Source: Burkholderiales bacterium UBA2459 | GTDB lineage: Bacteria > Pseudomonadota > Gammaproteobacteria > Burkholderiales > Burkholderiaceae_E | Reading direction: 5' to 3' | Assembly: GCA_002342365.1 (NCBI GenBank) | Contig: DDPV01000018.1 | Span: 95,391 to 131,393 of the forward strand | Length of the DNA stretch: 36,003 bases | Position numbers and translations under genes: made by a program | Notes under the pieces: model-generated | The model's input: only the letters and a program-made list of their open reading frames with translations | Database searches by the model: none | Told to the model about the DNA's origin: nothing | Part shown: positions 7,486 to 15,240 of the stretch, piece after piece | Numbering within the stretch: position 1 is the first letter of the stretch | Layout: each line of letters opens with the position of its first letter

Positions 7486-8858
7486 ACCCAGACGGCCCGC
7501 TTGCGCCTCAGCGGACGAGGCTCAAGCAACTCTTGCGGCTTGCAGGTCCGGTTCTGGTCAGCCAGCTTGCGGTGATGGCCAATGGCGTGATCGATACGGT
7601 GATGGCTGGCCACTTGTCGCCGACCGAGCTCGCCAGCCTGGGACTTGGCACCAGCATTTACATCATCGCCTACGTGAGTTTGCTAAGCGTGCTGCTTGGG
7701 CTGTCGCCGATCGTCGCACAGCACTTTGGTGCTGGTCGCATTGATGCGATCGGAATCGCTTTCGGTCAATCACTGCTGTTGTCGATTCTTCTTGGGGCTT
7801 TGGGCAGCATGCTTTTACTGGGAGCGACGAACTGGACCCACCTCAGCGGCGCACCGCCTGAGGTCGCCGACAAGGTCAAGTCCTATTTGTTCTGGTGTGC
7901 GCTCGGGGTGATTCCGGCACTGATCGTGCGCGCCTTTTCGGCCTTGTGCACCGCAGTATCTCGCCCGCGTCTGGTGATGTGGATCAACCTCGCAAGTCTT
8001 TGCGCGAAAGTCCCGCTAAACGCCATCCTGATGTACGGTTCGGACGCCTTAGTCATCGATCCCATGGGTGCGGCAGGCGCGGCCTGCAGCAGCTGTTTGC
8101 TGTCCTATGCCTGCGCCGTCGCGGTGCTTTTGGTCGCCAGACGCGATCGAGCCATGCGCCCCTTTAAGCTCTTTGGCAGTTTTCGCCCGCAGCCAAAGCA
8201 ATTACTCGAACTATTAAAGCTCGGGCTACCCATTGGTGGCACCGCCTTCATCGACGTCAGCGCCTTTGCCTCTATTGCGCTTTTGATTGCTCCCTTCGGT
8301 GCAGCGGCGTCGGCGAGCCAACAAGTCGCATCCAGCCTCACCGGTGTGGCCTATATGTTCTCGCTGGCTTTGGCCAACGCAACCATGGTGCTGACCGCGC
8401 AAAGCCTTGGCGCAGGCCAGATGCAGGCCGCGCGCGAGGTGGCAGGGCTCGGGATGCGCACCGCAATGATCACGGCTGCCTGTATCGCGCTCGTGCTCTT
8501 ACTTGGCAACGACCTGATTGCGAACGCTTATGCCAGCGATCCTGAGGTCGCCCAAACTGCAGCGATACTGATTGCCTGGCTAGCCATTCACCAGTGGCTC
8601 GACAGCCTGCAATTGCAATACGCCTTTGTGCTGAGGGCCCACAAAATCGCAAACCTGCCCTTTTGGATTTATGTGGCCTGTTTATGGGGTATCGGGCTGG
8701 GCGGCGGCGCTTGGCTGAGCTTTTCCGGTTGGTTTGGACCCTTTCAGGATGCGAGGGCCTTCTGGTGGGCCGGGATTGTTGCCTGCGCAGCGGCGGCGAT
8801 CGCCCTGCGGATACTCAGCCAACAGACCTGGCGGCGTGCGCTAGCGCCGAGCGCTTAG
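7482..8858 (+). CDS. MATE family multidrug efflux transporter
   Basis: 458-residue, 12-helix polytopic inner-membrane protein of the MATE/MatE class (NorM/DinF-like), which exports cationic compounds using a Na+ or H+ gradient. The N-terminal half begins LLRLAGPVLVSQLAVMANGVIDTVMAGHLSPTEL with spacing typical of the family. The second half repeats it from LLELLKLGLPIGGTAFIDVSAFASIALLIAP. Substrates cannot be read from the sequence. It overlaps the upstream glycosyltransferase by 4 nt (ATGA). Its stop codon overlaps the stop codon of the convergent orn gene. Confidence 0.9.
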   Translation: MNPDGPLAPQRTRLKQLLRLAGPVLVSQLAVMANGVIDTVMAGHLSPTELASLGLGTSIYIIAYVSLLSVLLGLSPIVAQHFGAGRIDAIGIAFGQSLLLSILLGALGSMLLLGATNWTHLSGAPPEVADKVKSYLFWCALGVIPALIVRAFSALCTAVSRPRLVMWINLASLCAKVPLNAILMYGSDALVIDPMGAAGAACSSCLLSYACAVAVLLVARRDRAMRPFKLFGSFRPQPKQLLELLKLGLPIGGTAFIDVSAFASIALLIAPFGAAASASQQVASSLTGVAYMFSLALANATMVLTAQSLGAGQMQAAREVAGLGMRTAMITAACIALVLLLGNDLIANAYASDPEVAQTAAILIAWLAIHQWLDSLQLQYAFVLRAHKIANLPFWIYVACLWGIGLGGGAWLSFSGWFGPFQDARAFWWAGIVACAAAAIALRILSQQTWRRALAPSA

Positions 8859-9448
8859 CGTTCGTGCCGGAGAAAATGCGTCTTGTAGTACTGCAACTCC
8901 TCAATCGACTCGCGAATATCAGCCAGTGCGGTGTGCGCCGAACGCTTGTCAAAACCCTTGATGAGATCAGGACGCCAGCGCTTGCAAAGCTCCTTGAGCG
9001 TGCTGACATCCAGATTGCGATAATGAAAATAACGCTCTAATTCCGGCATATAGCGGGCCATGAACCGTCGATCCTGCCCGATGCTGTTGCCACACATCGG
9101 TGACTTTCCCGAAGGAACCCAAGCCGCAAGAAAGCCCAACAAATAAAGCTCAGCATCGCGTTCGCTGTGCATGCTATGCCTGACCCGCTCGATCAGACCG
9201 CTGCGACCGTGAGTGCCTTTGTTCCATGCGTCCATGCCATCCAGCAGCTCCTCGGGCTGTCGAATGGCAATCGCTTCACTTTCTGCCAGCGGGTTGAGGT
9301 CGGTATCGGTGATGATGACTGCGACTTCCAGAATTCGGTCGACCTCAGGACGAAGGCCGCTCATTTCCATATCCAGCCAGATCAAATGGGTCACGTTGGG
9401 CCTTGCAGCCGCCTGGGCTGCAGCTTGCGAATCAACAGTGCTCATCAA
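8855..9448 (-). CDS. orn: oligoribonuclease
   Basis: 197-residue DEDDh 3'-5' exoribonuclease that clears 2- to 5-nt RNA fragments and pGpG from c-di-GMP breakdown. Catalytic residues are visible: D26 and E28 in WLDMEMSGL, D126 in GNSIGQDRRF, and H172 and D177 in SAHTALADI. The family tail segment YFHYRNLDVSTLKEL is present. It has an Ala-rich N-terminal extension of about 15 residues; Met1 and Met2 are adjacent, so the exact start is uncertain by one codon. Its stop overlaps that of the convergent MATE gene (TTAG). It diverges from the protease gene over 55 bp, where I could not find a convincing promoter. Confidence 0.96.
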   Translation of the reverse strand: MMSTVDSQAAAQAAARPNVTHLIWLDMEMSGLRPEVDRILEVAVIITDTDLNPLAESEAIAIRQPEELLDGMDAWNKGTHGRSGLIERVRHSMHSERDAELYLLGFLAAWVPSGKSPMCGNSIGQDRRFMARYMPELERYFHYRNLDVSTLKELCKRWRPDLIKGFDKRSAHTALADIRESIEELQYYKTHFLRHER

Positions 9449-9503
9449 TCGCTTTCAGGGTTGGGTTTAAGATGAGGATTATCACCGACTCAAGCAAGCG
9501 CTC

Positions 9504-10820
9504 ATGACGCCATTCGATTTCAGCCTGATCTTTGTGCTTTTACTCGCCACGCAGTTCAGCGTCAGGCTCTATTTGGCGCAACGACAGCTTCGCCACGTGA
9601 TGCAACACCGCGATCAGGTTCCGATCGCCTTTGGTGAGCGAATCTCGATTGAAAACCATCAGCGGGCAGCCGATTACACCCGCGCGAAAGTATCGGCGAC
9701 GATATTCGAGATGCTGGTTCACAGCCTTTGGTTGATCGTGCTGACGCTGGGTGGACTCCTGACACAAATTCAGTCATGGATCGCAAGCGTCTGGCTGGTT
9801 TGGATGCCCGATGAGCTGCCCGGTCCTGGCCTGGCCTTTCAGGTCAGTCTGATGATGACCGTGATGGTGCTTGGATCATTGATCGATGTCGGGTTTTCCT
9901 TGTGGCGCCAATTTGTGATCGATCAGCGCTTTGGCTTTAACCGAATGAGCTTGGCGCTGTGGTGCAGCGACCAGATCAAGTCGCTTGTGATCAGCGTTCT
10001 CCTGGGTGTTCCGTTCTTGTTGTTCGTGCTCTGGATGATGGAACAAAGCGGAGCCCGCTGGTGGCTGTGGGTTTGGGCGAGCTGGATGCTTTTTCAGCTC
10101 GGTGTGATGGTGCTTTGGCCAAGCTGGATTGCCCCGCTGTTTAACCGCTTTGAACCTTTGCAAGAGGGCGATGTGAAAACCGCGGTTGAATCGCTTCTTG
10201 CGCGCTGCGGATTTTCAAGCCAGGGGCTTTTTGTAATGGACGGCAGCAAACGTTCCTCGCACGGTAACGCTTACTTCACCGGCATGGGGAAGGCCAAGCG
10301 CATTGTGTTTTTCGATACCTTGCTTGCGCAACTCAGTCCGCGAGAAATTGAAGCGGTTCTGGCCCACGAATTGGGACATTTCAAGCACCGACATCTCGTG
10401 AAGCGTTTGCTTTTAAGCGCGGCTTTTAGCTTTGCTGCCCTCGCCCTACTGGCCTGGGTGATGGACCAAAGCTGGTTTTACCGCGGGCTTGGGTTGATCC
10501 CGCTGCCCGGATCGCAAAACGCCGCCGCTTTGCTTTTGTTTTCACTGGTGTTGTCGGTGTTCTTGTTTCCGTTGCAGCCGCTGATGAGCTGGTGGTCGCG
10601 TCAACACGAGTTCGAAGCAGACGCCTACGCCGCCTCACAAACCGATGCAGCCGACCTTGAAAGCGCATTGATCAAGCTCGTGAAAGACAACGCGGCAACG
10701 CTCACCCCCGACCCACTGCATTCAGCGGTTTATGATTCGCATCCGCCTGCGCCGATTCGTATTGCCCGCCTGCAACAGCTCAGGCTTGAGCTCGGAAGCA
10801 CTGTACCGGCAGCCCGATGA
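9504..10820 (+). CDS. M48 family metalloprotease, Ste24-like
   Basis: 438-residue integral membrane zinc protease of the Ste24/CAAX prenyl protease 1 class, used in bacteria for membrane protein quality control. The zinc motif is HELGH at residues 288-292 in AVLAHELGHFKHRH. The third ligand lies in the RQHEFEADAYA segment near residue 369. Seven or so hydrophobic helices surround the catalytic domain, including N-terminal ones absent from HtpX. The conserved SSHGNAYFTGMG segment lies before the active site. In betaproteobacteria it commonly sits next to orn and rsgA, as it does here. rsgA follows after 23 nt. Confidence 0.93.
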   Translation: MTPFDFSLIFVLLLATQFSVRLYLAQRQLRHVMQHRDQVPIAFGERISIENHQRAADYTRAKVSATIFEMLVHSLWLIVLTLGGLLTQIQSWIASVWLVWMPDELPGPGLAFQVSLMMTVMVLGSLIDVGFSLWRQFVIDQRFGFNRMSLALWCSDQIKSLVISVLLGVPFLLFVLWMMEQSGARWWLWVWASWMLFQLGVMVLWPSWIAPLFNRFEPLQEGDVKTAVESLLARCGFSSQGLFVMDGSKRSSHGNAYFTGMGKAKRIVFFDTLLAQLSPREIEAVLAHELGHFKHRHLVKRLLLSAAFSFAALALLAWVMDQSWFYRGLGLIPLPGSQNAAALLLFSLVLSVFLFPLQPLMSWWSRQHEFEADAYAASQTDAADLESALIKLVKDNAATLTPDPLHSAVYDSHPPAPIRIARLQQLRLELGSTVPAAR

Positions 10821-10843
10821 TCACGGGCCCAAGGTAAGTCAGG

Positions 10844-11770
10844 ATGCTCGCCGAGATCCTGGCAAGTTTTGGCCGTCAACACTGGATTCGGGAATTGCCG
10901 GGCCCGGAGAGTGGGGCGGCGAGAGCACGGCAGCGCATCGCAGTCACGCGCGGGCGCAAACAAGACTTTTGCGTGGGCGACCGGGTGCAGATCGATCCGA
11001 TTGGCGAAGACCAGGCGGTGATTAACGCAATCCTGCCAAGGCGTAATCTCTTGCTTCGAAGTGATCAGTACCGGCGCAAGCAAATTGCTGCCAACATCGA
11101 TCAAATCGGATTGGTGCTGGCTGCCGAACCACCGTTTTCCGAAGCCCTGGCAGTCCGCGTTGGCCTCGCAGCCGCGATTGCGTCGATTCCGGTGACCTGG
11201 CTGATCAACAAATCCGACCGCATCGAGGCGCTTGCACTTATCGAACCAAGACTGCGCTTGTATCAATCGCTCAGCATGCCAATGATTCGCTTATCCGCAC
11301 GCCATGATGCCAATGAAGATTTGCTTGAAGGTGAGCTCGCTGGATGGTTACAGGGCAAAACGAGTTTGTTGCTTGGCCAGTCCGGCATGGGTAAATCCAC
11401 CCTGGTCAATCGACTCGTTCCTGATGCCGACCTCAAGACCCAGCAGTGGTCGCGCGCCTTGCAATCGGGCAAACACACCACTAGCTTTTCAAAATGCTTC
11501 GATTTGCCCGAGACGCGCTTTGCGCCGGGTAGCCGCATCATCGATTCACCCGGTTTTCAGCAGTTTGGGCTCGCCCACTGCTCTCGTTCTGAAATCGAGC
11601 ACAGTCTGCCGGAATGGGCCGAACGATTAGGACAGTGCCGTTACAACAATTGCAAACATCTGCAAGAGCCTGGCTGTGCGATTCATGCGGCGCTCGAGCA
11701 AGGTCAGATCGACCAACAGCGTTATGCAATCTGGACTGATGTGATCAGCGAGCAGGATCACAGCCGCTAA
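10844..11770 (+). CDS. rsgA: ribosome small subunit-dependent GTPase A
   Basis: 308-residue late assembly factor for the 30S subunit. An OB-fold domain is followed by a circularly permuted GTPase and a zinc domain. The permuted motif order is clear: G4 NKSD (122-125), then G1 GQSGMGKST (178-186), HTT (211-213) and G3 DSPG (234-237). Zinc ligands C265, C270, H272 and C278 lie in CRYNNCKHLQEPGC. The start is the ATG at 10844. It is slightly short at the N-terminus compared with E. coli RsgA, which carries an extra basic extension. It is probably co-transcribed with the protease gene and is convergent with the CobD-like gene across 55 bp. Confidence 0.96.
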   Translation: MLAEILASFGRQHWIRELPGPESGAARARQRIAVTRGRKQDFCVGDRVQIDPIGEDQAVINAILPRRNLLLRSDQYRRKQIAANIDQIGLVLAAEPPFSEALAVRVGLAAAIASIPVTWLINKSDRIEALALIEPRLRLYQSLSMPMIRLSARHDANEDLLEGELAGWLQGKTSLLLGQSGMGKSTLVNRLVPDADLKTQQWSRALQSGKHTTSFSKCFDLPETRFAPGSRIIDSPGFQQFGLAHCSRSEIEHSLPEWAERLGQCRYNNCKHLQEPGCAIHAALEQGQIDQQRYAIWTDVISEQDHSR

Positions 11771-11825
11771 GCTGAGGCTCTGTCAGGATTGCAAGCTCTG
11801 CACAAGCTCGCCCAATGGCCCGATG

Positions 11826-12857
11826 CTAGCGTCCCAGCCAACCTGCCATAGTCAGGATCGCAAAAAAGCTCACCCACAAGACAGCGTTTCGCCAAACCAG
11901 CCCAACGGCGCTGCGCAAACCGCCCGGATCCGGCAAGGCACCCTGCCACTCGAATCCTTCGCTCACCCAATGTCCCTCAAGCGCCGGGTCTGCCAGACGC
12001 AAGCCCAGCGCACCGCTTGCAGTGGCCAGCAAAATCGCGCGCGACTCATCCATCGCAGCAGCCGCCTCGGGTTGCCTAGCAGCCAGTGAGACCCTGGCAG
12101 ACACCGCACCCCGCCAGCAAAAAACCGCGTCTTCAAAATTGCCCACGACGGTCAACCCGGCAGCGTTCAGGCGCACCGGTATCCAGTCGAACCAGGAAAA
12201 TCCGCGTTGCGCGGCCAGGCGGTGACGATCCGAATCCTCAATCGACAGCGACCCATCGCCGGATGCTTCGACCGCAGGATGCTGCCATCGGTTCAGCATC
12301 ACCTCGGCAAGCCGGTAAAGCACCGGACCAAGAATTCCCGGCAGCAAAACATAAGCAAGCAGCGGCCCAAAGACATGGCGATGCGAAGCAATCAGCGCCT
12401 GGTCGATTGCCTGCCTGCACACAGCGCTGGAATCAAAATCCTCTGCAACAGAACCCGAGGCAAGAACCGCCGGATCCTCCAGATCACGACCACGCAACCA
12501 GGCTTGCAAAATGACAAAGGCACGCGAGGCGTCGCCTTCGGAGAACGCCCTCTGAATCGCCGAAAACGGGCTACTAAAACGCCGAAATCCGATAAACAAA
12601 TAGAGCACGGCAACATGTAAGGCAAATTGCAGCAAGACATGGCTGCGGGAGGCTATAAGATCAAGACCGATCGCAAGCAGCGTAGCCAGACCCATCATCA
12701 ACGCCCAGGCTTTCCAACCGTCGTAAAGACCGCCCATATCGGTCAGCCGCCGCACGGCGTCGGCGGCAGTCTCGAGTTGTTCGATAACCGCTTGCCGAAT
12801 CGGGAGATTTCGTCCCTGATCGATCAGCAGCGCGAAGATGAGTGCGAGAAATCCCAT
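11826..12857 (-). CDS. CobD/CbiB-like membrane protein
   Basis: 343-residue membrane protein of the CobD/CbiB-like family often found beside a NUDIX gene and rplS in Burkholderiales. It opens with a hydrophobic helix (MGFLALIFALLIDQGR) and has further helices near residues 50-95 and 160-185 and at the C-terminus (VLWVSFFAILTMAGW). An FSWFDWIPVRLNAAGLTVVGNFEDAV segment resembles the CobD 'D-W-P-R' region. No cobalamin genes are nearby, so a true role in adenosylcobinamide synthesis is doubtful. A structural or AmpE-like role is equally possible. It is third in the rplS-NUDIX-CobD unit, 45 bp after the NUDIX gene. Confidence 0.75.
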   Translation of the reverse strand: MGFLALIFALLIDQGRNLPIRQAVIEQLETAADAVRRLTDMGGLYDGWKAWALMMGLATLLAIGLDLIASRSHVLLQFALHVAVLYLFIGFRRFSSPFSAIQRAFSEGDASRAFVILQAWLRGRDLEDPAVLASGSVAEDFDSSAVCRQAIDQALIASHRHVFGPLLAYVLLPGILGPVLYRLAEVMLNRWQHPAVEASGDGSLSIEDSDRHRLAAQRGFSWFDWIPVRLNAAGLTVVGNFEDAVFCWRGAVSARVSLAARQPEAAAAMDESRAILLATASGALGLRLADPALEGHWVSEGFEWQGALPDPGGLRSAVGLVWRNAVLWVSFFAILTMAGWLGR

Positions 12858-12902
12858 CGCCTGATTTTGCCTGAGGCCAGCAGCCTGCGGGGCAGGAAGT
12901 GC

Positions 12903-13631
12903 CTAGCACCCGATCGGAATAAGATCGCGGTGCGCGTGAAGCAGTTGATAAAAATTTCGCAGCATGGCAGCGGTGGCACCCCAGATAAAAAACTCATGCG
13001 GCCAGTCCACCGGCCGGTCGACCTGGTGGTTTGCAGTCCTCACAAAACGCATCGCGTCGGGTTGATCGCAAAGCCAGGGCATCGAATAAAAAGCGCGACG
13101 TCCCTCCTGCGCCTCCCAGTAGTGCCGCCGGTGGTTGCGTGGATTGAGCAAGAAGGCAAGGGGCACCTCAAACACCGAGGCGACCTCGTTCGGGTCTGGC
13201 TCAAGCTGCCGGTGCAAATCCAGCGCATCGTCAAGCAAGGCAACGACCGCATGCACCCTATAGGCCGAGCCGGTCAGATAAGGCGGTAAAGCGCCAACCG
13301 GCCGAAGACGCCGCGGGTCAAGCCCGATCTCCTCCTGGGCCTCGCGACAGGCTGCCTCAGTGGCGTTACGATCCTGCGCTTCGATGCGTCCGCCGGGAAA
13401 CGCGACCTGACTGGGATGCTGGCGCATCGAGGGGCTGCGTTCGGTAAGCAAAACACCACCTCGCACCGTCAGCGCGATCAGTACCGATGCATCCCGGATC
13501 GGGCCCTTTACCCAAAGGCTGCGATCACCGTCCAAAACAGGCGCCCATGGCCGCTGACTGGAAAAAATCTGGAGCCAGTCGCTCGCCGGGAGTCTGGGCA
13601 AGTCAATGGCGGGCAGACCGTCATCGGCCAA
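12903..13631 (-). CDS. NUDIX hydrolase, CoA pyrophosphatase-like (NudL type)
   Basis: 242-residue hydrolase likely to split CoA or acyl-CoA into 3',5'-ADP and phosphopantetheine. The UPF0035/NuCoA motif is at residues 61-81 (LLTERSPSMRQHPSQVAFPG). It fits the published CoA-pyrophosphatase pattern except for Ser74 where a Gly is usual. The NUDIX box follows, with REAQEEIGL at 96-104 and an Asp in the first acidic position, plus the one-residue-longer spacing I recall for E. coli NudL. The gene sits 41 bp after rplS in the same direction and is probably co-transcribed with it. Confidence 0.88.
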   Translation of the reverse strand: MADDGLPAIDLPRLPASDWLQIFSSQRPWAPVLDGDRSLWVKGPIRDASVLIALTVRGGVLLTERSPSMRQHPSQVAFPGGRIEAQDRNATEAACREAQEEIGLDPRRLRPVGALPPYLTGSAYRVHAVVALLDDALDLHRQLEPDPNEVASVFEVPLAFLLNPRNHRRHYWEAQEGRRAFYSMPWLCDQPDAMRFVRTANHQVDRPVDWPHEFFIWGATAAMLRNFYQLLHAHRDLIPIGC

Positions 13632-13672
13632 CTCGAAGGGGACCGCGCGGGGATCCCCGACGCGGCGCTGAC

Positions 13673-14059
13673 TCAGGCGCTTGCCTTCGGCGCGACAGGC
13701 GCTCGGCCAGGCAGCTTTTCCTTGATTCTTGCCGACTTGCCGGAACGATCGCGCAGGTAGTAAAGCTTGGCGCGACGGACGTCGCCGCGACGCTTGATTT
13801 CAATGGAGGCGATCAGCGGTGAATAGGTTTGAAAGGTTCTTTCAACCCCCTCGCCCGAAGAAATCTTCCGGACGATGAAGGACGAATTCAATCCGCGATT
13901 GCGTTTAGCAATCACCACGCCCTCGTAGGCCTGCACACGCTTTCGATTACCCTCAACGACATTCACGCTGACGATCACGGTGTCGCCCGGTGAAAACGGA
14001 GGAATCGTTTTGCCGAGGCGCGCAATTTCTTCTTGCTCAAGCTGCTTGATGATATCCAT
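13673..14059 (-). CDS. rplS: 50S ribosomal protein L19
   Basis: 128-residue L19, located at the 30S-50S interface. It starts MDIIKQLEQEEIARL and contains the conserved FSPGDTVIVSVNVVEGNRKR, YEGVVIAKRNRGLNSSFIVR, GVERTFQTYSPLI and RRAKLYYLRDRSGKSARI. The open frame extends 20 codons upstream, but the ATG at 14059 has a GGAG 6 nt before it and matches the family start. It normally ends the rpsP-rimM-trmD-rplS operon. Here it stands alone on the opposite strand with its own promoter and is followed by the NUDIX and CobD-like genes. Confidence 0.97.
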   Translation of the reverse strand: MDIIKQLEQEEIARLGKTIPPFSPGDTVIVSVNVVEGNRKRVQAYEGVVIAKRNRGLNSSFIVRKISSGEGVERTFQTYSPLIASIEIKRRGDVRRAKLYYLRDRSGKSARIKEKLPGRAPVAPKASA

Positions 14060-14227
14060 ACGGTCTCCGGTCATCGTTAGCGCTGCGGGTTGTAGGTGTG
14101 GCCGAAGTTTTTGAGCCAAGCTTCAAAAGCTCGGAGTCGACCCAAGGGCTTTGAGGCCCTGCTTTCACAGGATCTAGCTTGTGAGTCGAACGCGGCTCGT
14201 TGCACGCAAAGAGGATGACAGCCTAAA
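14060..14227 (-). promoter_or_regulatory. rplS: rplS leader with short hairpins
   Basis: About 160 nt of untranslated leader between the predicted rplS promoter and its ATG. A perfect 5-bp hairpin AGGGC/GCCCT with a 6-nt loop lies at 14145-14160. An inverted repeat GAGC/GCTC lies at 14113-14132, containing TTTTGA/TCAAAA. I could not match this to a known ribosomal leader family. Confidence 0.35.
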
Positions 14228-14256
14228 AGTATAACCCGGAAATGCACGGGCGCCAA
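14228..14256 (-). promoter_or_regulatory. rplS: rplS promoter
   Basis: On the minus strand: -35 TTGGCG (14256-14251), a spacer of exactly 17 bp, and -10 TATACT (14233-14228). It matches sigma-70 consensus at most positions and points at rplS. Confidence 0.7.
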
Positions 14257-14263
14257 CTTTTAC

Positions 14264-14292
14264 TTGTCTGCTTGCTGTTTGGGCGCTATCAT
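14264..14292 (+). promoter_or_regulatory. rpsP: rpsP promoter
   Basis: On the plus strand: -35 TTGTCT (14264-14269), a 17-bp spacer, and -10 TATCAT (14287-14292). The predicted transcript start is about 15 nt before the rpsP ATG. Its -35 lies 7 bp from the -35 of the opposing rplS promoter. Confidence 0.65.
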
Positions 14293-14314
14293 CGCGGGTT
14301 TTCGAGGACATTCT

Positions 14315-14578
14315 ATGGTCGTGATCCGACTTTCCCGAGGCGGTGCAAAAAAGCGCCCTTTTTACAATATTGTTGCGACCAGCAAGCGTAACCGGCGCGA
14401 CGGGGCTTTCATTGAACGACTGGGCTACTACAACCCGGTTGCCTCCGGCGCCGAACAGGGCTTACAAATCGCACTTGATCGAGTCCATCACTGGAAACAG
14501 CACGGTGCTGAGCTCTCACCCGCGGTTGATCGACTGGTGAAAACTTTTGCCGCCAAACAAGCGGGCGTTGCCGCTTAA
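14315..14578 (+). CDS. rpsP: 30S ribosomal protein S16
   Basis: 87-residue S16, needed for 30S assembly. It begins MVVIRLSRGGAKKRPFYNIV and contains the family segments RRDGAFIERLGYYNP and LDRVHHWKQHGAELSPAVDRL. The ATG at 14315 has GAGGA 7 nt upstream. An upstream in-frame TTG at 14264 falls inside the promoter and is not used. It is first in the rpsP-rimM-trmD unit. Confidence 0.97.
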   Translation: MVVIRLSRGGAKKRPFYNIVATSKRNRRDGAFIERLGYYNPVASGAEQGLQIALDRVHHWKQHGAELSPAVDRLVKTFAAKQAGVAA

Positions 14579-15206
14579 TCCGGGCACCCAAGCACTAAGG
14601 CTCGATCGCGGCCTCGCGGCGCCGGGGCTCGATCCCTGGATTTCGGTGGCCCGTGTGATCGATGCATGGGGCCTTGCGGGCTGGGTCAAGCTTGATCTTT
14701 ATGGCGACCGACAAAGCTCGGTTCTGAGAAAAGCCAAACGATGGCTCGTCTCCCCTCCGCAAAGGCTTGCAACCATCCGGGCTTCAAGCGATCAAAGTAG
14801 CGCTCTGCCATCCGCTTGCGTCGAAGTCGCAGTCGAAGTTGCAGTGGTCGCATCCCGCCCCCATAGTTCGGGTTGGCTTGCACAGTTTGAGGGTTTTGAC
14901 GACCGCAATCAGGCACTAGCCCTCAAGGGCTTTGAGGTTGCGGTGCGGCGTGAGGACTTCCCCCGCCTGCCCAAGGGTGAATACTACTGGGTTGATCTCA
15001 TCGGTTGTCGGGTGCTGAATCGCGCCGATGAGTTGCTGGGCGAGGTGGTTGCGATGGACGATCACGGCGCGCACCCGATCCTTCATGTGAAGCAAAACCA
15101 GGACGCCGCGCCTGATTTTTTCATCCCATTTGTAGGACAGTATGTGGATCAGGTGGATGTGAACGAGCGTTGCATTCAGGTTGACTGGTCGAGCGAATGG
15201 CTTTGA
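14547..15206 (+). CDS. rimM: ribosome maturation factor RimM
   Basis: About 219 residues; helps process the head of the 30S subunit and binds S19. The N-terminal barrel starts at DPWISVARVIDAWGLAGWVKL. The PRC-barrel half contains EYYWVDLIGCRVLNR, DELLGEVVAMDDHGAHPILHV and the FIPFVGQYVDQVDV segment. The start is uncertain. The TTG at 14547 has GGTGA 6 nt upstream and overlaps rpsP by 32 nt; a second TTG at 14568 is possible. An internal 12-bp duplication gives the repeated residues VEVAVEVAV in a surface loop. Confidence 0.92.
   Translation: MPPNKRALPLNPGTQALRLDRGLAAPGLDPWISVARVIDAWGLAGWVKLDLYGDRQSSVLRKAKRWLVSPPQRLATIRASSDQSSALPSACVEVAVEVAVVASRPHSSGWLAQFEGFDDRNQALALKGFEVAVRREDFPRLPKGEYYWVDLIGCRVLNRADELLGEVVAMDDHGAHPILHVKQNQDAAPDFFIPFVGQYVDQVDVNERCIQVDWSSEWL
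14820..14843. repeat. 12-bp in-frame tandem duplication inside rimM
   Basis: GTCGAAGTCGCA at 14820-14831 and GTCGAAGTTGCA at 14832-14843 differ by one base and encode VEVA twice. A partial third copy (GTGGTCGCA) follows. It lies in a loop between strands of the N-terminal barrel. Confidence 0.7.
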
Positions 15207-15240
15207 AAAACTCAAGCACTGCACCGGAATTTGAAGGCCC

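Noticed and set aside
14060..14119. 20-residue N-terminal extension of L19
   Set aside because: The ATG at 14059 has a proper ribosome binding site and matches the family start.
14101..14227. tRNA remnant at the rplS-rpsP inversion breakpoint
   Set aside because: GTCGACTC-type words look like a T loop, but no acceptor or D arm can be assembled around them.
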